A stretch of 64,000 bases of DNA from an uncultured Clostridium sp. (GCA_900538475.1 UPYT01000004.1:62001-126000), one strand, 5' to 3'; counted from the stretch's first letter, positions 50,785 through 60,152 are shown. Numbers and translations are program-made. Notes: generated from the letters alone by a model not told the origin.

Positions 50785-53700
50785 CTATTTATCACGAATC
50801 TGACTGTGGAGATTCTGAATGGAATTTACCTCGCCCTGTCCGTGAGCCTTAACATAGCTGATACCGCTTGCAGTAGCCTTGGCAGCAGCTATCGTGGTCA
50901 TGTAAGGAATCTTTGCCTTAATAGCAGCTTTTCTCAGATAGCTGTCATCATGGACGCTGTCCTTGCCAATCGGAGAGTTGATAATCAGCTGAATGTCGCC
51001 ATTGGTAATCATATCCAGAACATTGGGGCGCCCTTCGTGAAGCTTCTTTATCTTTTTGGCCGGGATTCCTGCAGCTGCAATCAGATCATAGGTGTTCTGT
51101 GTTGCTACAATGTTAAATCCGTCCTCATAGAAGCTTCTTGCCACATCCACAACCTCTGCCTTATCCTTGCGGTTTACGGAGATTAAAACTGTTCCTTCCA
51201 GCGGAAGTCTGGACTGGGTAGCTTCCTGAGCCTTGAAGAAGGCTTCGCCGTAAGATGGAGACAGGCCTAAAACCTCACCGGTGGAACGCATTTCCGGTCC
51301 CAGAATCGGGTCAACCTCCTGGAACATATTGAATGGGAATACGGCCTCTTTTACTCCGTAGTAAGGAATATCCTGCTCTTTTAAGGTAGAGACAGGAGAG
51401 GGACGTCCAGTCAGCTCAGAGGTAATGATATCGGTAGCCAGCGGCACCATGTGGATATTGCAGACCTTAGATACCAGCGGAACGGTACGGGATGCACGGG
51501 GATTTGCTTCCAGTACATAAACCTTTCCGTTTTCGATGGCGTACTGCATATTCATCAGACCCTTTACATGCATCTCTTCTGCAATTTTTCTTGTATATTC
51601 CTTGATGGTTTCCAGATTTTCTCTGGAAATCTGAACGGAAGGAATGATGCAGGCGGAGTCACCGGAGTGAACGCCAGCCAGCTCAATATGTTCCATAACA
51701 GCCGGTACAAAAGCATGGGTACCGTCACTGATGGCATCTGCCTCGCACTCAGTTGCATGGTTTAAGAACCGGTCAATCAGAATCGGACGATCTGGGGTTA
51801 CGCCTACAGCAGCTTTCATGTAGTTTACCATGCTGGCATCATCGTATACGACTTCCATACCGCGTCCGCCAAGAACGTAGGAAGGACGAACCATAACCGG
51901 ATAGCCGATTTTGGAAGCAATTGCCAGGGCCTCTTCTACTGTGGTAGCCATACCGGATTCCGGCATGGGGATTTCCAGTTTATCCATCATAGCACGGAAC
52001 AGATCACGGTCTTCTGCCAGATCGATGACAGAAGGAGCGGTTCCCAGAATACGGACGCCGTTTTTCTCCAGATCTGCAGCCAGATTCAGAGGAGTCTGAC
52101 CACCAAACTGAGCGATAACACCTACTGGCTGCTCTTTTTTGTAGATACTTAAAACGTCTTCCAGAGTCAGAGGCTCGAAATACAGCTTGTCAGAGGTATC
52201 GTAATCAGTAGAAACTGTTTCCGGATTGCAGTTTACGATAATAGTCTCAAAGCCAAGCTTTTTCAGGGCCAGGGAAGCGTGAACGCAGCAGTAGTCAAAT
52301 TCGATACCCTGTCCGATTCGGTTGGGACCTCCGCCCAGAATCATAACCTTGGGTTTCTCGGTGCGAATAGGATTCTTGTCCGGTGCATTGTAGGTGGAAT
52401 AATAGTAGGCGCTGTCCTCAGTTCCGCTTACATGAATTCCCTCCCAGGCTTCCTCTACACCCAGCTCGATCCGGCGATTGCGGATAGAATCCTCCGGAAC
52501 TGCAAGCAGCTGGCTTAAATATTTGTCAGAGAAACCGTCTTTTTTGGCAGCAGTCAGCATCTCATCTGAAGGCAGGCTTCCCTTGCAGGCAAGAAGAGCC
52601 TCTTCCTCCTCTACCAGTTCCTTCATCTGCTCAATAAACCATGCTTTTACCTTGGTAATTTCATGGATCTCGCTGACAGTGGCACCCTTACGCAGGGCCT
52701 CATACATAATGAAATGACGTTCACTGGAAGGAGTAATCAGCATCTGAAGCAGCTCGTCCTTTGTTCTGGTATCAAAGTCTTTTGCATGACCCAGGCCATA
52801 GCGTCCAGTCTCCAGGCTTCGGATAGCCTTCTGGAAAGCTTCTTTGTAATTTTTACCAATACTCATAACCTCGCCGACAGCGCGCATCTGAGTGCCCAGG
52901 TGATCTTCAACGCCTTTGAATTTTTCAAAGGCCCAGCGGGCAAATTTGATTACAACATAATCGCCGCCGGGAACGTATTTGTCCAGAGTTCCGTACTTTC
53001 CGCAGGGAATATCCTTTAAGGTCAGTCCCGTAGCCAGCATGGCGGATACCAGGGCAATGGGGAAGCCGGTAGCCTTGGAAGCCAGAGCAGAGGAGCGGGA
53101 GGTGCGGGGGTTAATTTCGATTACAATAATCCGATCGGAAACCGGATCATGAGCAAACTGTACGTTGGTTCCGCCGATAACCTGTACGGAGTCAACAATT
53201 TTATAAGCCTGTTCCTGCAGACGCTTCTGACATTCCTCAGAAATGGTAAGCATAGGAGCAGAGCAGAAGGAGTCGCCGGTATGTACACCCAGGGGATCGA
53301 TATTTTCAATGAAGCAGACGGTGATCATATTGCCTTCGCAGTCGCGGACAATTTCCAGTTCCAGCTCTTCCCAGCCCAGAATAGACTCCTCTACCAGTAC
53401 CTGGCCTACCAGGCTGGCCTGAAGACCTCTGGCACATACGGTTTTCAGCTCCTCTTTGTTGTAAACCAGGCCGCCGCCTGCACCGCCCATGGTATAGGCA
53501 GGACGAAGTACAACCGGGTATCCCAGCTTGTCTGCAATGTCCAGGGCCTCTTCAACGGTGTAAGCCACCTCACTGCGGGCCATTTCAATGCCCAGTTCAT
53601 TCATGGCTTTTTTAAATTCTACACGGTCTTCTCCCCGCTCAATGGCGTCTACCTGAACGCCGATTACCTTTACGTTGTATTTGTCCAGAATGCCTGCCTT

Positions 53701-54009
53701 GTTTAATTCTGAACACAGATTCAGGCCAGATTGGCCGCCAAGATTGGGAAGCAGCGCATCAGGACGCTCTTTTGCAATAATCTGTTCCAGACGCTCTACG
53801 TTCAGGGGCTCAATATAAGTAACATCTGCTGTCTCCGGATCGGTCATGATGGTAGCCGGGTTGGAATTAACCAGCACAATTTCATAACCGAGATTTCTCA
53901 GAGCCTTGCAGGCCTGAGTTCCGGAATAGTCAAACTCACAGGCCTGACCAATGATAATAGGGCCGGACCCAATAATAAGTACCTTATGAATATCCGTTCT
54001 CTGTGGCAT
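50785..54009 (-). CDS. carB: Carbamoyl-phosphate synthase, large subunit
   Basis: 1074 residues, the normal size. Two homologous ATP-grasp halves are visible, each with a GSGPIIIGQ or GGGPNRIGQ start, the first from about residue 8 and the second from about 545, plus the C-terminal methylglyoxal-synthase-like allosteric domain ending near residue 1070. It makes carbamoyl phosphate from bicarbonate, glutamine-derived ammonia and two ATP for arginine and pyrimidine synthesis. ATG 54009 has AGGAGG 9 bases upstream. The small subunit carA is not adjacent. Confidence 0.97.
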   Translation of the reverse strand: MPQRTDIHKVLIIGSGPIIIGQACEFDYSGTQACKALRNLGYEIVLVNSNPATIMTDPETADVTYIEPLNVERLEQIIAKERPDALLPNLGGQSGLNLCSELNKAGILDKYNVKVIGVQVDAIERGEDRVEFKKAMNELGIEMARSEVAYTVEEALDIADKLGYPVVLRPAYTMGGAGGGLVYNKEELKTVCARGLQASLVGQVLVEESILGWEELELEIVRDCEGNMITVCFIENIDPLGVHTGDSFCSAPMLTISEECQKRLQEQAYKIVDSVQVIGGTNVQFAHDPVSDRIIVIEINPRTSRSSALASKATGFPIALVSAMLATGLTLKDIPCGKYGTLDKYVPGGDYVVIKFARWAFEKFKGVEDHLGTQMRAVGEVMSIGKNYKEAFQKAIRSLETGRYGLGHAKDFDTRTKDELLQMLITPSSERHFIMYEALRKGATVSEIHEITKVKAWFIEQMKELVEEEEALLACKGSLPSDEMLTAAKKDGFSDKYLSQLLAVPEDSIRNRRIELGVEEAWEGIHVSGTEDSAYYYSTYNAPDKNPIRTEKPKVMILGGGPNRIGQGIEFDYCCVHASLALKKLGFETIIVNCNPETVSTDYDTSDKLYFEPLTLEDVLSIYKKEQPVGVIAQFGGQTPLNLAADLEKNGVRILGTAPSVIDLAEDRDLFRAMMDKLEIPMPESGMATTVEEALAIASKIGYPVMVRPSYVLGGRGMEVVYDDASMVNYMKAAVGVTPDRPILIDRFLNHATECEADAISDGTHAFVPAVMEHIELAGVHSGDSACIIPSVQISRENLETIKEYTRKIAEEMHVKGLMNMQYAIENGKVYVLEANPRASRTVPLVSKVCNIHMVPLATDIITSELTGRPSPVSTLKEQDIPYYGVKEAVFPFNMFQEVDPILGPEMRSTGEVLGLSPSYGEAFFKAQEATQSRLPLEGTVLISVNRKDKAEVVDVARSFYEDGFNIVATQNTYDLIAAAGIPAKKIKKLHEGRPNVLDMITNGDIQLIINSPIGKDSVHDDSYLRKAAIKAKIPYMTTIAAAKATASGISYVKAHGQGEVNSIQNLHSQIRDK

Positions 54010-54040
54010 AAGTGGTATCCTCCTTTTTTTCTGATATAAT

Positions 54041-54068
54041 ATTATATAGGAAAACAAAAAAAGCGCAA
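54041..54068 (-). promoter_or_regulatory. carB promoter
   Basis: On the minus strand TTGCGC (54068-54063) and TATAAT (54046-54041) with 16-base spacing, about 30 bases upstream of the ATG. It leaves almost no leader, so an attenuator or PyrR site is not supported. Confidence 0.6.
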
Positions 54069-54101
54069 CAAGAACAATTTTCAGAAAAACTAAAAAAAAT
54101 T

Positions 54102-54130
54102 TTGCAATAAAAAGACTGGAGTTTTATGCT
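54102..54130 (+). promoter_or_regulatory. Promoter of the YgjP-like metallopeptidase gene
   Basis: TTGCAA (54102-54107) and TATGCT (54125-54130) with a 17-base spacer; an overlapping TACAAT may also serve. The -35 to start distance is about 120 bases. Confidence 0.45.
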
Positions 54131-54225
54131 ACAATTGTACTAAATAAACTAAAAAACAGGAAAATTAAAAAAATATAGAAATTTTAGAAGAATTCTATTA
54201 AAAAAAGGAAGAAAAAGGAGTAAAT

Positions 54226-54768
54226 ATGGACTATCAGATTCTGCGGTCGGAAAGAAAAACGGTTGTAATTCAGGTGGAAACAGATGGAACTGTGACTGTC
54301 CGGGCGCCAAAGCGATGCAGTTTCAGAAAAATTGATAACTTTGTACGAGAAAAAGAACACTGGATTCGGACAAAGCAGGAAGAGATTGCTGTTAATCGGA
54401 AAAAATTTTCTGGAAAAAAACTGACCGAGAAGGAGCGCGAAAGCCTTCGGCAGAAAGCCGGAATTTTGTTAGGGGAACGGACAGCCCTGTATGCAGAGCG
54501 GATGCAGGTTTCCTACAAAAGAATTACCATACGTGATCAGAAAACAAGGTGGGGCAGCTGCAGCACTGCAGGAAATCTGAATTTTAACTGGAGGCTGGTG
54601 CTGGCCCCCAGGGAGGTTCTGGATTATGTGGTAATTCACGAGCTGGCTCACCGGAGAGAAATGAATCATTCTGCTGCATTCTGGAGAATTGTGGAGGCGG
54701 AGATGCCGGATTACAGAAAATATCGGGACTGGCTTAAGAAAAACGGCAGTTTTCTAATGGAAATGTAG
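54226..54768 (+). CDS. YgjP-like (DUF45) zinc metallopeptidase
   Basis: 180 residues. The zinc motif HELAH appears in YVVIHELAHRREMNHSAAFW, with the third His following. The region KTRWGSCSTAGNLNFNW before it is the DUF45 signature. Members are related to M48 and SprT-type proteases and often lie beside DNA-repair or transport genes; substrate is unknown. AAAGGAG precedes ATG 54226. It diverges from carB. Confidence 0.88.
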   Translation: MDYQILRSERKTVVIQVETDGTVTVRAPKRCSFRKIDNFVREKEHWIRTKQEEIAVNRKKFSGKKLTEKERESLRQKAGILLGERTALYAERMQVSYKRITIRDQKTRWGSCSTAGNLNFNWRLVLAPREVLDYVVIHELAHRREMNHSAAFWRIVEAEMPDYRKYRDWLKKNGSFLMEM

Positions 54769-54898
54769 GGAGAAAACCGGAAAAATGACAGTTGCCTCCT
54801 CTTTTTTTCTGTGATAAACTTTTTGAAGTTTTTTTCGCGTTATAGAAATGCTTCGCAGTAGAAGGAAGAAAATGATTTCATGGAGGAAAGAGACTGTT

Positions 54899-56230
54899 AT
54901 GACAAATGATATGACAAAGGGAAGTCCAGTGCGGCTGATATTGTCGTTTATGATTCCTACCTATCTGGGCAATATTTTTCAGCAGTTTTACAATCTGGTT
55001 GATTCGATAGTGGCTGGCCGCTATATCGGCGTCAATGCCCTGGCGGCTATTGGAAGCACCGCCTCTCTGATTTTTCTGGTCATCGGCTGGCTTAACGGCA
55101 TTACCAGCGGCTTTGCTATTATGGTGGCTCAGAGCTTTGGGGCAAAGGATTACCGGAAGATGCGCCATTATATCGCCATGTCTATTTTACTGTGCTTTGG
55201 CTTTGTGGTGGTGATGACAGGGGGACTGCTGGTGCTGAATGTTCCCATTCTGAGACTGATCAATACACCGGCAGATATTATTGGAGATACGGCGGCTTAT
55301 ATGCGGATCATTTATGCAGGTCTGTTTGTGACAGGAGCTTACAATGCTTTTGCTGCAGTTCTGAGGGCGTTGGGTGACAGCCGTTCTCCTCTGTATTTTC
55401 TGATTGTTTCTGCATTCATTAATGTGGTGCTGGATATTTTCTTTATTGTCCGCCTGCACATGGGCGTGGACGGCTGTGCATGGGCAACCGTGATTTCGCA
55501 GGGAATTTCTGCTCTCCTCTGTCTGATTTACATGATTCGGAGATTTGAGCTTTTAAAATTATCAAAAGAGGATTTTCGGAAGGATTTTCCGGTTATGGGA
55601 AGACTCCTGGCTATCGGAATTCCTATGGGCTTGCAGTTTTCCATTACGGCAATCGGAACCATCATTGTTCAGGGGGCTGTCAATATTTTCGGTGCTGTGT
55701 ACATCGCAGGCTTTTCTGCAGCCGGAAAAATTCAGAATCTGGTTGCTTCTGTGTTTGTATCCTTTGGGGCCACCATTGCTACCTATGTGGGGCAGAATAG
55801 AGGAGCTGGAAACATGGAGCGGATTCGTCAGGGAGTCCGCAGCACCCAGATTATGATTCTGATCTGGAGCGTGGTCATGTTTACTTTTATTCAGATAGCA
55901 GGCGGACCCATGATACATATTTTTGTGGATCCGGCTCAGACTGAGGTGGTTCAGGCCGCAAAGGATTATTTCACAGCTGTGGCATGGTGTTATCCTTTCC
56001 TGGGAAGCATTTTCCTGTACCGGAATGCCCTGCAGGGACTGGGATATGGCCTTGTGCCTATGATGGGCGGGGTATTTGAACTGGTGGCCAGAGCTTTGGT
56101 AGTTATGATAACGGTTCGTCTGGAACTGGGCTATATGGCTACCTGTGCCTCAGATCCGGCTGCCTGGATGGCGGCGCTGATTCCGCTGGTGCCCTATTAC
56201 ATTCATGTGATGAAGAAAATAAAAACTTGA
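54899..56230 (+). CDS. MATE family efflux transporter
   Basis: 443 residues with twelve predicted hydrophobic segments and two MatE repeats. Hallmarks are the N-terminal PTYLGNIFQQFYNLVDSIVAG and the QGFGQ-type IQNLVASVFVSFGATIATYVGQN region. It exports cationic drugs or metabolites using a Na+ or H+ gradient. GGAGGAAAG lies before ATG 54899. The folT promoter overlaps its stop codon. Confidence 0.92.
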   Translation: MTNDMTKGSPVRLILSFMIPTYLGNIFQQFYNLVDSIVAGRYIGVNALAAIGSTASLIFLVIGWLNGITSGFAIMVAQSFGAKDYRKMRHYIAMSILLCFGFVVVMTGGLLVLNVPILRLINTPADIIGDTAAYMRIIYAGLFVTGAYNAFAAVLRALGDSRSPLYFLIVSAFINVVLDIFFIVRLHMGVDGCAWATVISQGISALLCLIYMIRRFELLKLSKEDFRKDFPVMGRLLAIGIPMGLQFSITAIGTIIVQGAVNIFGAVYIAGFSAAGKIQNLVASVFVSFGATIATYVGQNRGAGNMERIRQGVRSTQIMILIWSVVMFTFIQIAGGPMIHIFVDPAQTEVVQAAKDYFTAVAWCYPFLGSIFLYRNALQGLGYGLVPMMGGVFELVARALVVMITVRLELGYMATCASDPAAWMAALIPLVPYYIHVMKKIKT

Positions 56231-56255
56231 CAAGGCGCGTCTGTCGGTATATGAT
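56227..56255 (+). promoter_or_regulatory. folT promoter
   Basis: TTGACA (56227-56232) and TATGAT (56250-56255) with a 17-base spacer. The MATE stop codon lies within the -35. A transcript from about 56262 would begin 35 bases before the riboswitch. Confidence 0.75.
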
Positions 56256-56295
56256 GAGGGCGTTGCAGGAAATGCAGAAAAATATAATAAGAAAA

Positions 56296-56398
56296 GCAGA
56301 GTAGGTCTGTGTGCGTTAAGTGCCAGCCGGACAGGGAGTTGCCGGCAGGACGAAAAGGAGAAGTTTCTTCTTGCGGTACACAAGCCGCATCCCGCTGC
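56296..56398 (+). promoter_or_regulatory. THF riboswitch controlling folT
   Basis: Conserved blocks of the tetrahydrofolate riboswitch appear in order: GCAGAGTAGG, GTGCGTTAAGTG, a CCGG...CCGG stem around ACAGGGAGTTG, ACGAAAAG, TTGCGGTACACAAG and CCGCATCCCGCTGC. The 5' GCAG and 3' CTGC close P1. It precedes the folate S-component gene, its usual context in Firmicutes. Confidence 0.92.
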
Positions 56399-56440
56399 GA
56401 AGAGGGCGGAGAAGCGTGCAGAAAAAAGCTTCTCATATGT

Positions 56441-56473
56441 CTCCTTTGTAGTTTGAGAGGTCTGCAAAGGAGG
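56441..56473 (+). promoter_or_regulatory. Ribosome-binding-site sequestering hairpin of folT
   Basis: CTCCTTTG (56441-56448) is the exact complement of CAAAGGAG (56465-56472), which contains the AGGAG of the folT ribosome binding site, 8 bases before the ATG. The riboswitch is therefore likely to regulate translation. Confidence 0.75.
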
Positions 56474-56481
56474 TAATTTTT

Positions 56482-57066
56482 ATGAAGAAATTAGCAACTT
56501 TGTTCACCGATTCCTGGAATGAATTTCACCAGGTCAGAACCATCACCACCGCAGCCATGTTCGGGGCGATTTCTGTGGTACTGGGGTATTTTACCATTGC
56601 AATCGGGGACTACATTAAAATCGGGTTTTCCACCATATGCAATCAGTTTGTGTATTACCTGTTTGGACCCGTTGTCGGAGGATTTTTTGGCGGGGCATTG
56701 GATGTGCTGAAGTTTTTAATTAAGCCGACAGGAGCATTTTTTCCGGGATTTACCATTGGAGCTATGATTGGCGGTGTACTTTATGGCTGCTTTTTTTATA
56801 AAAAGCCCATAGCTCTGCCCAGAGTTCTGGCAGCAGAATTTACAGTAAGCCTGGTGTGCAATGTTCTTTTGGGAACCCTGTGGCTCAGTATGCTTTACGG
56901 AAAAGGATTTCTGGCACTTTTGCCAATGCGGATATTTAAAAACTTGGTCATGTGGCCGGTGAATTCCATGCTGTTTTACACCATCGGAAAAACGCTGGAG
57001 GCGGCCGGCGTATTCCGGACTCTGAAAATGTCCGGAGGAAGAAAAATCAGGAGAGGGACTCCTTAA
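56482..57066 (+). CDS. folT: Folate ECF transporter S-component FolT
   Basis: 194 residues, six hydrophobic segments. FolT-type motifs: TITTAAMFGAISVVLGYFTI at the N-terminus and KIGFSTICNQFVYYLFGPVVGG, which bind folate. It sits behind a THF riboswitch, which independently supports folate or folate-precursor uptake. It needs the ECF energising module encoded elsewhere. Confidence 0.94.
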   Translation: MKKLATLFTDSWNEFHQVRTITTAAMFGAISVVLGYFTIAIGDYIKIGFSTICNQFVYYLFGPVVGGFFGGALDVLKFLIKPTGAFFPGFTIGAMIGGVLYGCFFYKKPIALPRVLAAEFTVSLVCNVLLGTLWLSMLYGKGFLALLPMRIFKNLVMWPVNSMLFYTIGKTLEAAGVFRTLKMSGGRKIRRGTP

Positions 57067-57088
57067 AAGAGTCTCCCTCCTGATTTTT
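57042..57088 (+). terminator. folT terminator
   Basis: AAAATCAGGAG...GACTC pairs with GAGTC...CTCCTGATTTTT over a long, slightly imperfect stem with a T-run. It overlaps the gene's last codons. Confidence 0.85.
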
Positions 57089-57150
57089 CATAATTTTTCA
57101 TATTATAGAGTTTTATTCGAGGCGTTCCTGTCAGAGTCTGTGAAGATGCG

Positions 57151-57894
57151 TCAAGTCTCCAGGATGGGGGACAGGGCTTTTCCGTACTTGTCAGAGAATG
57201 CGCCCTGGGATTCAATGCTGCGGCGAATGTTTAACATCCGCTGATCTGTGGCGGCGATGGTTTCCGCACACTGGCGAAGCTCCTCACTGATCTGATCGGA
57301 CACATCACCAATATCTTTTTTGTACTTCAGCTGGTGATCCAGGCTGGCCCAGAAATCCATGGCAATGGTGCGGATCTGAACCTCCACCCGCAGATTCTTT
57401 TTTTCTTCTGAAAAGAAAACAGGAATCTCAATAATCAGGTGATAGCTGCGATAGCCATTGGGCTTGGGATGCTTGATGTAATCCTTGATGGTAATAACCG
57501 TAATGTCATCCTGGCTGACCAGCATATTGGCAACGGCATAAATATCATCAACAAAGGAGCAGACTACGCGGATTCCCGCAATGTCGTCCAGATTCTGCAT
57601 CATGGATTCCAGAGACACAGGGAGATTGCGGCGCTGAAGCTTTTCTACAATACTTAAAGGCTTTTTCACCCTGGATTTGATTACTTCAATGGGGTTGCGC
57701 TGGTTGCGGACGGAAAGCTCGTCGTTGAGAACCTCCAGCTTGGTTTTTACCTCCCGGATAGCGCAGGTGTACATCATCATAGCCATTTGAAATTCTCTGG
57801 CCTGACTGATCAGGGCGTCGGGAACAGGAACAAGGTTGGGGACATTGACAGCAGATTGAACCAGCTCGCTGTTGGGATTCATATTGAAATTCAT
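57151..57894 (-). CDS. Small alarmone synthetase, (p)ppGpp synthetase (RelQ/YjbM-like)
   Basis: 248 residues with a single RelA/SpoT synthetase domain and no hydrolase, TGS or ACT domain. Active-site stretches DDIAGIRVVC (residues 103-112), YIKHPKPNGYRSYHL and EVQIRTIAMDFWASLDH are complete. It makes (p)ppGpp from ATP and GTP or GDP for stress control. GTGAGGT lies 8 bases before ATG 57894 on the minus strand; a longer in-frame start at 57954 lacks a site. Confidence 0.92.
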   Translation of the reverse strand: MNFNMNPNSELVQSAVNVPNLVPVPDALISQAREFQMAMMMYTCAIREVKTKLEVLNDELSVRNQRNPIEVIKSRVKKPLSIVEKLQRRNLPVSLESMMQNLDDIAGIRVVCSFVDDIYAVANMLVSQDDITVITIKDYIKHPKPNGYRSYHLIIEIPVFFSEEKKNLRVEVQIRTIAMDFWASLDHQLKYKKDIGDVSDQISEELRQCAETIAATDQRMLNIRRSIESQGAFSDKYGKALSPILET

Positions 57895-58194
57895 CAGTAA
57901 TACCTCACAAAATTTTTGCACAGAAATAAAATTCTTTGGCTTTTCTATCTTCATTATAGCAGATATCTGTGTTCAGACAAGGAACAAATCATTAAATTTT
58001 AGAGAATTTTTAACGCCTTTTTACGCTACATGAAAAGAGCAGATTTGCTGTGGATTTTTCTGGTTTTCCCGTAAAACGGGAAATCTGAGCGGGCAGGGCA
58101 GTTTTAGGCTTTCCCTTTTTGTGAATCTGTGGTATTCTATCCTTTAGGGCTGTCCGGGGCAAACTGCGGACGGCAGAACCTAGGAGGTATTTAC

Positions 58195-59031
58195 ATGAGC
58201 GAAAATTGTACCCATAACTGCAGCTCCTGCGGGGAGAACTGCAGCAGCCGCACTGCAGAGCAGACCAGCTTTTTAGAGCCGTTAAATCCGGCCAGCAGTG
58301 TCAAAAAAGTAATTGGAGTTGTCAGCGGAAAAGGCGGAGTAGGAAAATCTCTGGTAACTGCGCTGATGGCAGTAAAAATGAACAGCATGGGAAAGCATAC
58401 AGCGATTCTGGATGCTGATATTACAGGACCGTCTATTCCGAAGGCGTTTGGCCTGGGTGTTGACGGAGTTTCCGTAAATCCGGATGGTCTGATGGTTCCG
58501 GCAACCACAGCGACAGGCATTGAGATCATGTCAGCCAACCTGCTTCTGGATCACGATACAGATCCGGTTATCTGGAGAGGTCCGGTTATTGCAGGCGCAG
58601 TAAAGCAGTTCTGGCAGGAGGCACTCTGGGAGAATGTGGATTATATGTTTGTAGATATGCCGCCGGGAACCGGTGACGTTCCCTTAACGGTATTCCAGTC
58701 TCTTCCGGTTGACGGCATTCTGATTGTAACCTCTCCGCAGGAGCTGGTTTCCATGATCGTTGCAAAGGCTGTGAACATGGCAAAGAAAATGAACATTCCG
58801 ATTCTGGGACTGGTAGAAAATATGAGCTATCTGGAGTGCCCGGACTGCGGAAAGAAGATTTCTGTATTCGGAGAGAGCCATATTGATGAGATTGCGAAGG
58901 AGCATGAGCTTCCGGTTCTGGCCAAGCTTCCCATTGACCCTGTGATTGCAAAGCATGTGGACGAGGGTCTGGTAGAGTACCTGGAGGAAAGCTGGATGGA
59001 CGAGGCAGCAAAGAAGGTTCTGGAGCTGTAA
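58195..59031 (+). CDS. Mrp/NBP35-type P-loop ATPase (Fe-S carrier)
   Basis: 278 residues. The P-loop is the deviant type GKGGVGKS at about residue 45. The N-terminus MSENCTHNCSSCGENC bears four or five cysteines that may hold an Fe-S cluster. A C-terminal CPDC pair (LECPDCGKK) is the NBP35/Mrp bridging-cluster motif. It transfers Fe-S clusters to apoproteins. ATG 58195 has AGGAGGT 7 bases upstream. The terminator follows within 70 bases. Confidence 0.91.
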   Translation: MSENCTHNCSSCGENCSSRTAEQTSFLEPLNPASSVKKVIGVVSGKGGVGKSLVTALMAVKMNSMGKHTAILDADITGPSIPKAFGLGVDGVSVNPDGLMVPATTATGIEIMSANLLLDHDTDPVIWRGPVIAGAVKQFWQEALWENVDYMFVDMPPGTGDVPLTVFQSLPVDGILIVTSPQELVSMIVAKAVNMAKKMNIPILGLVENMSYLECPDCGKKISVFGESHIDEIAKEHELPVLAKLPIDPVIAKHVDEGLVEYLEESWMDEAAKKVLEL

Positions 59032-59081
59032 GTCCACTCAGGAACCATAGGCTTCCCATGGAAGGTGCAAAACTGCATAAA

Positions 59082-59924
59082 TCAGTAAAAGTAAAAGGAC
59101 AGGGCTTCCGTAATGCGGAACCCTGTTTTTTTGTACAGGGCCAGGGCGGCATGGTTGTCAGCGGAAACCTGAAGGATTACCCGGGAAATATTTTTTTGTG
59201 CAGCCATATCCAGGAAAAGCCGGATCATGGCAGTGCCCAGGCCCTGGCCGCGAAAGGCCGGAAGTATCTCTACCTGGTGAAGACAGACGCAGTCGTTCCC
59301 GGTCCAGGTAGTAAGAAAGGTTCCCACAGGACAGTCAGAGGAAGGGCTTTCAGAAATACCGGTATGAAAACTCCAGCATAAGGTTTCGCTGTCATCAGGG
59401 GAGGGCGAACTGTTAAGAAAGGTATCTGACTGGTTGGCTTTTTCCTGAGAATACGGAAGCTGCATCTGATTTTGCGTGCTGTCTGTTGTCTGAGGAGTCC
59501 ATTCCATCTGGTATTCTGTGGTATCCAGCTGAGCGCCCAGAGCCTCCAGTGTATTCAGGGTATCCGGACAGGCTCCGGATACGGGAAAGAGAATATCATA
59601 CTCCTCAAAATCCTCAAGAGCGCGGCTGAGCAAAGCATCAAAGCATCCTTTCCGGCGAAAGGCGGGCAGGGTAAAGGCTGTGCATTCCACAACTGTCTCA
59701 CCGCAGGGGACCATAGCCAGAGCTGCGCAGAGGGTGCCTTCGCTGGAATACAGAAGGTAGTGGCAGGCATTTTCCTGAGGCTCTGCCGGATAGGAAAGGC
59801 GGATAGAGTCATGGAGGCAGCAGTTCAGGACCAGATTTTTTGTTTCTTTTGTCTGGATGTCTGTAAGCGGAAGATTTTTTTGCAAAGTGGAAAAATCAGG
59901 GGAAAATCGGGAAACATATGTCAT
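59082..59924 (-). CDS. GNAT family N-acetyltransferase with two GNAT-like halves
   Basis: 280 residues. The C-terminal half is a standard GNAT with the acetyl-CoA motif ILPAFRGQGLGTAMIRLFLD and a closing ADNHAALALYKKTGFR. The N-terminal half has a weaker GNAT-like FRRKGCFDALLSRALEDF segment and may be a second, degenerate domain. The acceptor is unknown. Its end overlaps the stem of the convergent mrp terminator. AAGGAG lies about 10 bases before ATG 59924. Confidence 0.83.
   Translation of the reverse strand: MTYVSRFSPDFSTLQKNLPLTDIQTKETKNLVLNCCLHDSIRLSYPAEPQENACHYLLYSSEGTLCAALAMVPCGETVVECTAFTLPAFRRKGCFDALLSRALEDFEEYDILFPVSGACPDTLNTLEALGAQLDTTEYQMEWTPQTTDSTQNQMQLPYSQEKANQSDTFLNSSPSPDDSETLCWSFHTGISESPSSDCPVGTFLTTWTGNDCVCLHQVEILPAFRGQGLGTAMIRLFLDMAAQKNISRVILQVSADNHAALALYKKTGFRITEALSFYFY
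59099..59132 (+). terminator. Terminator of the mrp gene
   Basis: ACAGGGCTTCCG with CGGAACCCTGT (one bulge), loop TAATG, then seven T residues. The stem also encodes the last residues of the convergent acetyltransferase. Confidence 0.8.
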
Positions 59925-60053
59925 AGGGAAATGGCTCCTTTCTGGTCAGTCAAAGTGATTCCAGTATACAGAAAAAACATAAAGAATACAAGAAATAGGA
60001 TTGTTATTTTCACATTGCAGTGCTAAAATACGTGACTGTATCTTTGTTATACA

Positions 60054-60110
60054 GGAACTTATTCAGGACGGGGCATCTTCTTGTCCGGCAAAGCGGTTCT
60101 GAATAGTTAC
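60054..60110 (+). mobile_element. 57-bp minimal copy of the family A element with 8-bp target duplication
   Basis: Left end GGAACTTATTCAGGACGG and right end CCGCTTT...GAATAGTTAC (right end inverted: GTAACTATTCAGAAC) are imperfect terminal inverted repeats. GTTATACA directly flanks both sides (60046-60053 and 60111-60118), a perfect 8-bp target-site duplication. The internal 28 bases are identical to the start of the element at 12385 (ACGGGGCATCTTCTTGTCC). It inserted about 40 bases upstream of lrgA. Confidence 0.85.
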
Positions 60111-60152
60111 GTTATACAAAAGAAGAGTTCTGAATAAGGAGGAGCAACGTCA

